DNA of 24,126 nucleotides from an uncultured Christensenellaceae bacterium (GCA_910586945.1 CAJULO010000001.1:90771-114896); one strand, 5' to 3'; positions 1 through 7,356 are shown, counted from the first letter of the stretch. Program-made: numbers and translations. The notes: generated by a model from the sequence alone, not told the origin.

Positions 1-435
1 AATAATAGTGCTACAGCAACAGTAGAAAATACAAAAACTCTAGGAGCTACAGTAACTATTGAATCTACAGGTGCATTAACTATTAACAATAATGCTACTG
101 CAACGGGTGAAATAACAAATAATGGTACATTAAATGTTATGGGTATTGCAAACAATATAAAATTTGGCACTGGTAATACTGGTACTGTTCATATGAATGA
201 TAATAATGCTCGTGCGACAATAACAAGTGGTAGTGGTAAGTTATATGGAACTGGTGGACAAGTTACAATTAATAATAGTGCTACAGCAACAGTAGAAAAT
301 ACAAAAACTCTAGGAGCTACAGTAATTATCCAGTCTTCAGGTACATTAACTATTAACAGTGGTGCTACTGCAACGAGTAACATAACAAATAATGGCACAT
401 TAAATGTTGCAGGTGCTGCAAATGGTGCAACAATA
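1..435 (+). repeat. Direct repeat with 270-bp period inside the surface protein gene
   Basis: Bases 1-54 are identical to 271-324, and similarity continues with scattered substitutions to about 165 and 435. The period of 270 bp equals exactly 90 codons, so the copies encode matching segments (ATVENTKTLGATV in both). Because the first copy begins at the window edge, more copies probably lie upstream. This points to recent internal duplication or gene conversion. Confidence 0.85.
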
Positions 436-3400
436 ACAAATAATAATATATTAAATCTAAAACAAGGCGGTAGTATTCCAGGTAATTTTACTAATAATGC
501 TAATGCAACACTTGTAGTAGAAAATGGTGTAAATTATACTATAACAGCAAATAGTATGAATGGTACTATAACTAACCAAGGTGCACTAACTATTCAAAAT
601 AATTTAGCTGCTAATATAACTAACCAAGGTACACTAACTATTCAAAATGGTCTAAATGGTACTATAACTAACCAAGGTACACTAATTATTCAAAATGGTA
701 CTGTTCAAACATTAGATAACCAGTCTGGAAAAAATGTTATTATTGAAACTGGTACAAGCAGTGGTAGTGGTAATAGTGTAACAATTAATACTCTTACAAA
801 CAACGGTACATTTACTGTTCGCTCTGGAACCTATATAATTCCAAACAATAAAACATTATCAGGAACAGTTGTTAATGAAACAAACGGAATAATAGAATTA
901 CAAGGGACTTTAAACGCTACATCTTTAACAAATAATGGATGGTTAAAGATACCTGCAAATAAAATAATAAATAATAGTAGTACTTCTCTTTCTGGGAAAA
1001 TAATAAATGCAGGGAGATTTGATATTAATAATCCATTTAGTGGTACTTTGATAAACAAGCAAGATGCAACAGTTAATGTTCAGAATACAATCACTGGTAC
1101 TTTAACTAACGAACAAAATGGAACGGTTAACTTAAATCAAAATGGTGCACTTCCTAGTGATTTTACAAATGATGGAACATTAGTAATTACTGCTGGCACA
1201 ACTAAAACAATAAGCAATCTACGTGGGTCAGGTATTATCAGAAATCAAGGACACTTAACTATTAGTAGTAATGCAACTGTTGTGAATAATAAGGCTGCAA
1301 ATAATAGTAATGTAACATTAACAATTACGGGAGGTACTGTAAATACATCTGGTAGTGTTACGAGTATAACAGTCACTCAGGGGACATTAAATATACCAGC
1401 AAATAAAGAGTTAACTGCAGATACTATAACTTCAACTTACAGAATTGAGATTCATGGGACAGTAACTGCTACGACGATAACTAGTCAAAACCAGTTTCAT
1501 CTTAAACCAAATGGGAAGATTTATGGTACAGTAAATATTTCTAATAACTCTGTACAACCAATTATTGAAGGAATTATTGGCGATGCAAGTCATTCTAATT
1601 CTGTTTTAAATATTAGTAGTGGTCAGGTTGTAAGGGCAGGGAACGGAGCTAATATATGGAATGTAACAGGTAATGGTCAATTGGAATTAAGACAAGCGAA
1701 TACTGTAGTTCATGTACGTGGTGAATTTAATGGTACTATACAGAATTATAATGGTATTGTAAATCTTTACGAAAATGCAAGAGTTGGAACTTTAAGGGAC
1801 TCAGCTAGTGCAAATGATAAAGGTATTTATATTAAAGGTGCTAGAATAACAATTACTACTCTTAGCAGTACAGGTAGATTTACTATTGAGCAAAATGGAG
1901 TTTATATACTTAAAAATAATCAAATATTAAATGGAACTGTAATAAATAACGGAATATTAACTCTAGAAGAAGGATGCACTCTTACTAATGCTTTTACAAA
2001 TACTGGAACCTTTAATATAGAGCAAAATGTACGTTATAGGATAGCAAATACTGAACTTGGTGGAACTATAAATAATAACGGAACATTATATGTAGGTGAA
2101 AATACTGATAGTGGAATAGCCAGAGATGCTCATGTAACAAATAGTGGAACAATATATGTTAAATCAAACTTTAGTAGCTTTACCAATCAAGATTTAACAC
2201 AACAAGGTGATGGAAAACTTATGTTACAAAGTAGTAACTCTATTATAATAGAACGAACAGCTACTTGGACAGGAGGAACTATAGAGAATTCAGGAAGCTT
2301 TAAAATGTATGGTACTTTAATAAATTGTACTGTAAAGAATACTGCTGGTGAGTTTTTTTCTCGTGGTTCTATGACAGGAAATATAGTGCAAACTGACGGT
2401 CAAGTTTTTCTCGATGAGAATCTCACTGGAGATATAACAACTACTGGGGGTAATCTATATATTGGGTCTCCTGCCTTAAGTGGAACGGTAACTATTGGAG
2501 AAAATGCTAGGGCAAAGATTTGTGGTATTCTTGGTGAGAATGCTACTGTAATTAATAATTCTAATCAGTTAGAAATAGGCAAAGACATTGTTAATAACAC
2601 TACTAAGATTGGTAATGTATATAATTTAAAGGGTACTGGCAACTTTACAGTAAAAGATGGAGCTACAGTTGCTATAAGGGATACAAATACATTAACTGGA
2701 CGAAACGAATCAGGTAACTTGCATCTTTATACAAGTATGAAGAGTTTAACCAATAGTAGTATAGTTTCTATTAAAGGTAGCGATGTAACAGTTACTGATA
2801 CATTAAATAATACAGGTACTTTCCACATAGAAAATACAGGTGCTTTTACGATTAAAGAAAGTCAAACATTAGGCGGAATTACTATAATTGATAATAGTGG
2901 AAGCTTAGTAGTAAATGGTATTGTTGACGATGTATCAGGAAATGGTAGACTAACAATCAACACAAATGGTGATAAGAAGGGACAAGCAACAGTAAAAGCA
3001 ACTAAATCTCTTGATGGAACTATAACAAATACAGGTATATTGAATATTCAAGGTACACTTACTGCTACAACAACATTTACAAATAATGGAGAATTAAATT
3101 TAGCAGAAAATGTAAGCTATACTGTGCTAAATAGTATGAATCTAAGTGGTATTATCAATAACCGTGGAACTTTAACTATTGAAGGTAGTGCTAAAGTAGT
3201 AAACAATTATAACAACTTAACTGTTGATGGTACTATTGATGTTGTAACCAATAATAATATTACAAAAAACACTAATGCGCAAGTAACAGTCAATGGAACA
3301 GTTAAAGATTTATCTGGAAACAGTACAGTAAATATATCTTCAAGTGCTAATGTAACAGTAGTAGAAGATAAAGAAATAACTGGAATTGTAACAAATAATA

Positions 3401-4158
3401 ATGGAACATTAACTGTAAATGGTAGAGCAGATGATGTATCAGGAAATGGTATACTAACAATCAATACAAATGGTGATAAAATTGGTGAAGTAACAGTAAA
3501 AGCAGGAAAAACTCTCAGTGGTAATGTAACAAATAATGGTATATTAAACATGAACGGAACTTTAGATATTCCTAATTTTACAAATGACGGAACATTCAAT
3601 TTAAATCAAGGTGCTGATATTCTTAATCCTTTCACTAATAACGGTACATTCCAAATAGGTCAAGATGTAACTTACCAAGTACGTGAACAAGACAACCTAA
3701 CAAATGGTACTGTAGTTAATAATGGTGTATTGACTGTAGATGTTGGTACAATAAAGAATTTAGTATCAACTGGAACAACTGATATTCAAGCTAATGCAAA
3801 TGTAACTACTTTAGTAGTAAGTGAAGGATATACAACGTTATATGCTGATTCTATAGTGGGTACTGCAGAATTAAAAGCTAATGGAACATTAGAAATATTT
3901 AATAAAGCAGATCTAACGAACTTAACAGATAACGAAGGTGGACGTTTAATAGACCATAGAATAGGTCCTCAAGCAATAATGGGGACAAGAGGTTTTCCAT
4001 GGTTATGGATTTTAATTATCATATCTGGTACACTATTATTGATTTTACTTATTCTTATTCTATTACTCATTAAAAGAAAAAGAGAAAAAGTATATGCAGA
4101 TGAAATCTATGATAGAATAGAAGATATATCTCTTTATTCAAGTAATGAAAATAACTAA
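1..4158 (+). CDS. Giant repetitive beta-solenoid-like surface protein, membrane-anchored (5' end outside window)
   Basis: The frame is open from base 1, so the first in-window ATG (139) is not the true start; 1385 residues are visible. Nearly all of it consists of short repeats of the type N-N-G-T-L-x-I/V, about 25 or more copies, rich in Asn, Gly, Thr and Ser and almost free of Cys and Trp. Such repeats are expected to stack as a right-handed beta-helix, as in adhesins and autotransporter passengers. The C-terminus has a single membrane helix (about visible residues 1334-1357), then KRKREK and a 28-residue acidic, Tyr-containing tail, giving an outside-solenoid, inside-tail topology. No LPXTG sorting motif is present, so anchoring is by the helix and not by sortase. 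The stop is followed by three tandem terminator-like hairpins. A role as a surface adhesin or structural layer protein is inferred; no enzymatic domain is visible. The signal peptide would lie upstream of the window. Confidence 0.8.
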   Translation, partial: NNSATATVENTKTLGATVTIESTGALTINNNATATGEITNNGTLNVMGIANNIKFGTGNTGTVHMNDNNARATITSGSGKLYGTGGQVTINNSATATVENTKTLGATVIIQSSGTLTINSGATATSNITNNGTLNVAGAANGATITNNNILNLKQGGSIPGNFTNNANATLVVENGVNYTITANSMNGTITNQGALTIQNNLAANITNQGTLTIQNGLNGTITNQGTLIIQNGTVQTLDNQSGKNVIIETGTSSGSGNSVTINTLTNNGTFTVRSGTYIIPNNKTLSGTVVNETNGIIELQGTLNATSLTNNGWLKIPANKIINNSSTSLSGKIINAGRFDINNPFSGTLINKQDATVNVQNTITGTLTNEQNGTVNLNQNGALPSDFTNDGTLVITAGTTKTISNLRGSGIIRNQGHLTISSNATVVNNKAANNSNVTLTITGGTVNTSGSVTSITVTQGTLNIPANKELTADTITSTYRIEIHGTVTATTITSQNQFHLKPNGKIYGTVNISNNSVQPIIEGIIGDASHSNSVLNISSGQVVRAGNGANIWNVTGNGQLELRQANTVVHVRGEFNGTIQNYNGIVNLYENARVGTLRDSASANDKGIYIKGARITITTLSSTGRFTIEQNGVYILKNNQILNGTVINNGILTLEEGCTLTNAFTNTGTFNIEQNVRYRIANTELGGTINNNGTLYVGENTDSGIARDAHVTNSGTIYVKSNFSSFTNQDLTQQGDGKLMLQSSNSIIIERTATWTGGTIENSGSFKMYGTLINCTVKNTAGEFFSRGSMTGNIVQTDGQVFLDENLTGDITTTGGNLYIGSPALSGTVTIGENARAKICGILGENATVINNSNQLEIGKDIVNNTTKIGNVYNLKGTGNFTVKDGATVAIRDTNTLTGRNESGNLHLYTSMKSLTNSSIVSIKGSDVTVTDTLNNTGTFHIENTGAFTIKESQTLGGITIIDNSGSLVVNGIVDDVSGNGRLTINTNGDKKGQATVKATKSLDGTITNTGILNIQGTLTATTTFTNNGELNLAENVSYTVLNSMNLSGIINNRGTLTIEGSAKVVNNYNNLTVDGTIDVVTNNNITKNTNAQVTVNGTVKDLSGNSTVNISSSANVTVVEDKEITGIVTNNNGTLTVNGRADDVSGNGILTINTNGDKIGEVTVKAGKTLSGNVTNNGILNMNGTLDIPNFTNDGTFNLNQGADILNPFTNNGTFQIGQDVTYQVREQDNLTNGTVVNNGVLTVDVGTIKNLVSTGTTDIQANANVTTLVVSEGYTTLYADSIVGTAELKANGTLEIFNKADLTNLTDNEGGRLIDHRIGPQAIMGTRGFPWLWILIIISGTLLLILLILILLLIKRKREKVYADEIYDRIEDISLYSSNENN
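562..705 (+). repeat. Three tandem 48-bp (16-residue) repeats in the surface protein gene
   Basis: Three consecutive 16-residue units read GTITNQGALTIQNNLA, ANITNQGTLTIQNGLN and GTITNQGTLIIQNGTV. The shared DNA core ACTAACCAAGGT begins at 571, 619 and 667, a strict 48-bp spacing. This is the most regular stretch of the solenoid and shows a unit size of one short coil. Confidence 0.85.
2911..3563 (+). repeat. Long-range duplicated segment (about 50 codons, 504 bp apart)
   Basis: The segment 2911-3059 is similar to 3415-3563. The shared core GATGTATCAGGAAATGGTA starts at 2929 and again at 3433, and both copies encode DDVSGNG-x-LTINTNGDK. The offset of 504 bp is 168 codons, so the reading frame is kept. 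The sequence between the copies holds weaker relatives of the same repeat. Confidence 0.75.
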
Positions 4159-4220
4159 GCGTTTATAAAGGACTATTTATAAAAATTAAATAAAGATATA
4201 GATATCTAAAGTATCAAACT

Positions 4221-4254
4221 AAAAAGGCAAGCGTTAGAATTCGCTTGCCTTTTT
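4221..4254. terminator. Bidirectional terminator hairpin, copy 1
   Basis: A perfect 13-bp stem (AAAAAGGCAAGCG, 4221-4233, with its complement at 4242-4254) encloses the loop TTAGAATT. The A-run on one side and T-run on the other make it usable by transcription from either strand. It would end the surface protein transcript 63 bp after its stop codon. Confidence 0.85.
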
Positions 4255-4324
4255 ACTATAAAAATAATTATATAAGTAATTGATAAAATTTAAATAAAGA
4301 TATTAAATATATAAAGTTATACAC

Positions 4325-4358
4325 AAAAAAGCAAGCATTAGAATTCGCTTACTTTTTT
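4325..4358. terminator. Degenerate terminator hairpin, copy 2
   Basis: It has the same loop and layout as copy 1, but two pairs of the 13-bp stem are broken: A4337 faces C4346 and C4332 faces A4351. The stem is therefore weaker, although the flanking A and T runs remain. Confidence 0.7.
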
Positions 4359-4432
4359 TAGTATAAAAATAATTCTACGAAGCATATATAAAAATTAAAT
4401 AAAGATATTTAGATATATAAAAGTTATAAAAT

Positions 4433-4464
4433 AAAAGGCAAGCATTAGAATTTGCTTGCCTTTT
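4433..4464. terminator. Bidirectional terminator hairpin, copy 3
   Basis: A perfect 12-bp stem (4433-4444 with 4453-4464) surrounds the TTAGAATT loop. The loop-closing pair is A-T, where copy 1 has G-C. It is the nearest hairpin to the minus-strand gene ending at 4488 and would be its terminator. Confidence 0.85.
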
Positions 4465-4487
4465 TTGTGTATGAGAAAGATTGAAGA

Positions 4488-5741
4488 CTATTTATAAAAT
4501 TTCTTAGATTTAGAAAGAATTTTTTTTGCAGAATATTGTATAAATAGATTAGATTTATAATGTTTTTTTCGTAAATTGTAAATAAATTGTTTTGAACTAT
4601 GTTCGATCAATCCAATATAAAAAACAAAATAATTTTTTTGTAAAAAACTATCAAATTTTTCAAGTTTATCTAATCGATTTTCTATAATAAGTTTGGCATA
4701 ATACAACATTAAATGGCTTTCAATCACTTTATAAAAAAAGATATGTTTTTCATTATTTTTTATTCTTATTTTCAACAGTTTATAAAGTTTTAAATATTCC
4801 TTTATGTCACTTTCTAAATTATTTAAAATTAGATACGAAGAATTTATCGTTGGAGAAATGCTTAAAAAACAAATATCATCACTAAGTAATAATGGTAAAA
4901 AGTTACTTGTCCATTGCCAAACTAAATTGCTTTGCAACTGTAACATTTTTTGGGCAAGATTATTTGTGTAAATTAAAAATATATTATTTGGGCAGAAAAA
5001 AGGCATTGTATAAAATTTATTAAATATATTTTGTATGAGCTGTGTATTTATTTGTCTATGTTCTGGGGTATCTTCCAAATTTTCTAACAAGTTGAACACT
5101 TTCTTTCTCTTAGTCAAGGTAAATTTAGATGATAATTTTTTGAAAAAATTATTTGATATATTCCTATATTTTGTATCTAATTTTTTTATCTTTTTGCCAC
5201 AATATATTAAATAGACTTCGGATGGAAATTGAAATATTTTTGCAATAATTTTAATAAATAATTCTATATCAATAGTGGGTAAGTGTATTGTTGTTACAAA
5301 ATGTCCATGTACTTGTAACATTTGACTTAAGTTTGGTAATTCATTGAAGAGTATATCTGGAAATTGATATTGTAAACTATCAATAAGATAGGGGGATTCT
5401 AAAAAAACTTCACTATTTCTTGGTAGGGCTTGTAAAATATTGTGTAATTTTTCTATACAGAAGGTATTTAAACAATCTTGTATAAATAATGTGATAGGTA
5501 CAAATTTAAATACTTTATGTTGTTGAAAAGGTTGCAATGGATAGTTGCATAATTGTACTTTATATTGTATTTGACTTTTATCTTCTATAGATACAAAAGA
5601 AGTTATAATTTCTTTTTCAACTTCTATTTCTGTATATCGATTTTTTTTCTTAGTCTTTTTTTCTAACTTTTTTTGCCTTTTGCATTCATTGCTAGTTATT
5701 GTAGAAGCAATGGTTTTCTTTTTGTTTTTAAACCATAACAT
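4488..5741 (-). CDS. Unrecognised 417-residue protein with a very basic N-terminus
   Basis: I do not recognise this protein. The ATG at 5741 is preceded by AGGA at a usable distance. Residues 1-40 hold dense lysine clusters (KNKKK, KRQKKLEKKTKKK), which could bind nucleic acid or membrane. The rest is a soluble-looking, Phe/Tyr/Ile/Leu/Asn/Lys-rich mixture with segments such as EVFLESPYLIDSLQYQFPDI and HGHFVTTIHLP, and a helical C-terminal third rich in Leu, Tyr and Lys. There is no signal peptide and no clear membrane helix. It lies 71 bp downstream of the DUF4364 gene on the same strand and ends in the hairpin array. The composition is extremely AT-driven, which may hide homology. The length and absence of interrupting stops support a real gene, but the function is unknown. 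Confidence 0.7.
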   Translation of the reverse strand: MLWFKNKKKTIASTITSNECKRQKKLEKKTKKKNRYTEIEVEKEIITSFVSIEDKSQIQYKVQLCNYPLQPFQQHKVFKFVPITLFIQDCLNTFCIEKLHNILQALPRNSEVFLESPYLIDSLQYQFPDILFNELPNLSQMLQVHGHFVTTIHLPTIDIELFIKIIAKIFQFPSEVYLIYCGKKIKKLDTKYRNISNNFFKKLSSKFTLTKRKKVFNLLENLEDTPEHRQINTQLIQNIFNKFYTMPFFCPNNIFLIYTNNLAQKMLQLQSNLVWQWTSNFLPLLLSDDICFLSISPTINSSYLILNNLESDIKEYLKLYKLLKIRIKNNEKHIFFYKVIESHLMLYYAKLIIENRLDKLEKFDSFLQKNYFVFYIGLIEHSSKQFIYNLRKKHYKSNLFIQYSAKKILSKSKKFYK

Positions 5742-5812
5742 ATTTATATTCCTACTTTTTAACTTACTTTTACTATATGCAAAAAATAATTTATTATTAT
5801 TGGATATAAATC

Positions 5813-6340
5813 CTAGTCTATCAAATTTTCATAAATTGTAGCATATAAATCAGGTGCTTTTGTATCCCATGATTTGTAGATTGTTTGTGCAATTTTTCTA
5901 TTTGGTACTACACATTTTAATTCCAACATTGGTTGCAATGGTGCTAGAATTCTTAAAAATACAGTATATGTGCCATCTTTGTTTTGATAATAATCAGCTT
6001 TACATTCTTGTTTAGTACGATATCTAGAGCCATTCATTTTAATGAATTGTGAAATTTCTTCACGAATACTAATAGGTATATTAAAATAAAAATTTGCTAA
6101 ACAACTTCTACCATCTGGCGTAATAGTATATAAATCTTCACCTTGTGATTTTACTGTACAAATAAAATGATGTTCTAATAATTGTCGAATAATTTGTATG
6201 CAATCCATATAGTTAATCCAATCATTTGTAGAGGTACACATATCTAATATAGTATGTTCAGATAAGGCACTATTTTCCATTTTATCAAATACAAAAAGTA
6301 ATATGAGTTTATTGATATGTGCATCACCTTTAATATGCAT
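5813..6340 (-). CDS. DUF4364 family winged-helix protein
   Basis: The 175-residue length and N-terminal pattern (HINKLILLFVFDKMENSAL, then a helix-turn-helix-like stretch NYMDCIQIIRQLLEHHFI and a wing ending in DLYTITPDGRSCL) match the clostridial DUF4364 family, whose N-terminal half resembles PadR/MarR-like winged helices. The C-terminal half (RTKQECKADYYQNKDGTYTV onward) is the family's beta-rich domain of unknown role. The start is set by a near-perfect GGAGGT six to eleven bases upstream of ATG 6340. The gene sits between an HPr-like gene upstream and the unrecognised 417-residue gene downstream on the same strand. A regulatory role is inferred from the fold; neither ligand nor operator is known. 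Confidence 0.85.
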   Translation of the reverse strand: MHIKGDAHINKLILLFVFDKMENSALSEHTILDMCTSTNDWINYMDCIQIIRQLLEHHFICTVKSQGEDLYTITPDGRSCLANFYFNIPISIREEISQFIKMNGSRYRTKQECKADYYQNKDGTYTVFLRILAPLQPMLELKCVVPNRKIAQTIYKSWDTKAPDLYATIYENLID

Positions 6341-6396
6341 ATCTACCTCCTTTTTTTATTTTATAACTATTGAATCCATACTATAGGGCTAAAATT

Positions 6397-6421
6397 ATCC
6401 GCCACAATATCTATGGCGGAT
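6397..6421 (-). terminator. Weak hairpin downstream of the HPr-like gene
   Basis: ATCCGCCA (6397-6404) pairs with TGGCGGAT (6414-6421) around a nine-base loop. Read on the minus strand it is followed only by AATTTTAG, so termination would be partial. Some read-through into the DUF4364 gene is plausible. Confidence 0.55.
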
Positions 6422-6439
6422 GGTAGAGTTTCTACGAAT

Positions 6440-6664
6440 TTAATTAAAATTTTCTAGAGCAATCAGTAAATCTTGACAGTCATCAGAATGTATTTCTACT
6501 ATAATTGGTTGTGCTAAGTTTAAACTAAATATACCTAAGATTGATTTTGCATCAACAACATATTTATCATTTTTTAGGTCAATTTCAAATGGATAATTTT
6601 GCACAAGTTGTACAAAATCTTTTACCTGCTGCGGTGTTTTAAATTGAACAGTTACTCTCCTCAT
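6440..6664 (-). CDS. HPr-like protein lacking the phosphorylated histidine (Crh-like)
   Basis: The 74-residue protein has the HPr fold signature in its second half: YVVDAKSILGIFSLNLAQ corresponds to the HPr segment around Ser46 (AKSIMGVLSLG). The first half lacks the GLHARPA active-site loop; that region reads TPQQVKDFVQLVQNYPFEID, with no histidine. It therefore cannot accept phosphate from enzyme I in the usual way. The conserved Ser of the AKSIxG motif remains, as in Bacillus Crh, which is phosphorylated there by HPr kinase. A regulatory role is thus more likely than PTS transport. A strong minus-strand promoter (6706-6734) and GGGGGAAG ribosome binding site precede the ATG. Relatives of this histidine-less type are common in Clostridia. 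Confidence 0.85.
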   Translation of the reverse strand: MRRVTVQFKTPQQVKDFVQLVQNYPFEIDLKNDKYVVDAKSILGIFSLNLAQPIIVEIHSDDCQDLLIALENFN

Positions 6665-6705
6665 AGATGCTTCCCCCTTTAGCTTTTATAAAAAGAATTT
6701 ACTCT

Positions 6706-6734
6706 ATTATAATAGATATATAAAAAAAAATCAA
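6706..6734 (-). promoter_or_regulatory. Sigma-A promoter of the HPr-like gene
   Basis: On the minus strand TTGATT (6734-6729) is followed by a 17-base spacer and a perfect TATAAT (6711-6706). The ATG is about 40 bases downstream. Confidence 0.75.
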
Positions 6735-6760
6735 TACTTTTTTAAAAAATACAAAAATTG

Positions 6761-6796
6761 AATAAAAAAACTGCTTATATAAGCAGTTTTTTTATT
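6761..6796 (-). terminator. Palindromic terminator after the 71-residue peptide gene
   Basis: A perfect 36-base palindrome has CTGCTTAT/ATAAGCAG at its centre, flanked by seven A and seven T and by AAT/ATT. It lies 28 bp past the stop of the small gene and separates it from the HPr-like gene. Confidence 0.85.
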
Positions 6797-6823
6797 AAAT
6801 AAATAATTGCAGATTATAATCGC

Positions 6824-7039
6824 TTAACAACAATTGTCTTTGCCAAGTGAAAATACATTACAAATTCCACCTTTTTTGCATGCGCAATATGCAAAGGCCA
6901 AGATTAATGGTAAATAACAGCTATTTAATATGCCACTTAATATGCCTGATTGTGTTCCGCATACAATAAGCAGTAAAATTAAAATCCAAAGACAGTTGTT
7001 ACCTCCAAAACCTAAAATATTTGCTATTGTGTTTATCAT
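6824..7039 (-). CDS. Small Cys-containing hydrophobic protein (71 residues)
   Basis: The start is ATG 7039, placed by GGAGGAAA just upstream; the longer reading from a TTG at 7054 would have its codons inside the ribosome binding site. The protein opens MINTIANILGFGGNNCLWIL and continues with a hydrophobic helix (about residues 16-28), then a second moderately hydrophobic segment, a CACKKGGIC motif and a terminal NCC. It contains seven cysteines. Proteins with a GFGGNN-C-LW-I/L-rich pattern of this size are frequent in spore-forming Clostridia and some are linked to the spore surface, but I cannot assign it to a named family. It is monocistronic: it has its own terminator and a candidate extended -10 promoter, and is divergent from trpS. 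Confidence 0.75.
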   Translation of the reverse strand: MINTIANILGFGGNNCLWILILLLIVCGTQSGILSGILNSCYLPLILAFAYCACKKGGICNVFSLGKDNCC

Positions 7040-7085
7040 AATATTTTCCTCCAAAAGTATCCGTGCTAAGTAATATGTACAAAAA

Positions 7086-7094
7086 TTTATAGCA
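7086..7094 (-). promoter_or_regulatory. Candidate extended -10 promoter of the small peptide gene
   Basis: On the minus strand TGCTATAAA (7094-7086) is an extended -10 with no good -35 box. It overlaps the right arm of the CCGTGCT/AGCACGG dyad, so a protein bound there would block it. Confidence 0.45.
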
Positions 7095-7284
7095 CGGTTA
7101 ATCTTGGTTGAACAATTCTATGTATGTTTTGTCAACAAAATTTAATGTAATTTGTAGCTGTACAACCATATTGACAGTGTACTGCTATTGTTCAACCTAT
7201 ACTGCTATTGTATGTACTTTTATCAATTTTTGACACTAAACTTATTTGCAAATAGAACTAGCGTTATTTATATAAGTAGATGTA

Positions 7285-7313
7285 TTGCATTTTTTTAAAA
7301 AATATGCTATACT
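7285..7313 (+). promoter_or_regulatory. Candidate promoter of the trpS operon
   Basis: TGCTATACT (7305-7313) is an extended -10. A weak TTGCAT lies 17 bases upstream at 7285-7290. The leader would be about 37 bases, too short for a T-box or attenuator. Confidence 0.6.
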
Positions 7314-7356
7314 AATACACATATATAATTATAGACTTCAAATAGGGAAGGTATTT

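Larger units (their letters stand above)
4171..4470. repeat. Three tandem units of about 105 bp, each carrying a terminator-like hairpin
   Basis: This 329-bp gap between two convergent genes contains no gene. Each unit has an AT-rich part (core ATTAAATAAAGATAT or TTTAAATAAAGATAT) followed by a hairpin with the same eight-base loop TTAGAATT. The loops start at 4234, 4338 and 4445, giving periods of 104 and 107 bp. The first 14 bases of the array (4171-4184) recur at 4486-4499, over the last codons and stop of the minus-strand gene, suggesting a partial fourth copy. Confidence 0.85.
7040..7356. promoter_or_regulatory. Divergent intergenic region rich in inverted repeats
   Basis: No gene is visible in these 317 bp. 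It contains three dyads: CCGTGCT (7061-7067) with AGCACGG (7091-7097); GGTTGAACAAT (7106-7116) with its exact complement at 7187-7197; and TTTTGT-CA-ACAAAA at 7127-7140. GGTTGWAC occurs three times (7106-7113 plus; 7160-7167 and 7190-7197 minus). ACTGCTATTGT is directly repeated at 7181 and 7201. No T-box specifier leader or AGGGTGGNACCGCG motif is present before trpS. The repeats may be operators for one or both flanking genes. Confidence 0.6.

Noticed and set aside
189..398. Minus-strand reading frames inside the surface protein gene (also 831-1058 and 3207-3599)
   Set aside because: They mirror the repeats of the plus-strand gene, give hydrophobic Val/Leu-rich products typical of antisense of Asn/Thr repeats, and lack ribosome binding sites.
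3979..4158. Sortase (LPXTG-type) anchor at the end of the surface protein
   Set aside because: The C-terminus has a hydrophobic helix and basic stop-transfer, but no LPXTG-like motif before it, and the tail is 28 residues long, too long for a sorting signal.
4171..4470. Regular repeats resembling a CRISPR array
   Set aside because: There are only three units, the period is about 105 bp, the inter-hairpin sequence is itself repeated and not unique, and no cas gene is nearby.
7171..7203. Promoter from TTGACA at 7171 and TATACT at 7198
   Set aside because: The spacer is 21 bases, too long for sigma-A; the extended -10 at 7305-7313 is a better candidate for trpS.
7285..7356. Longer trpS start or T-box leader
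   Set aside because: The extra codons overlap the promoter, the ribosome binding site fits ATG 7357, and no T-box motif or antiterminator/terminator pair is present.
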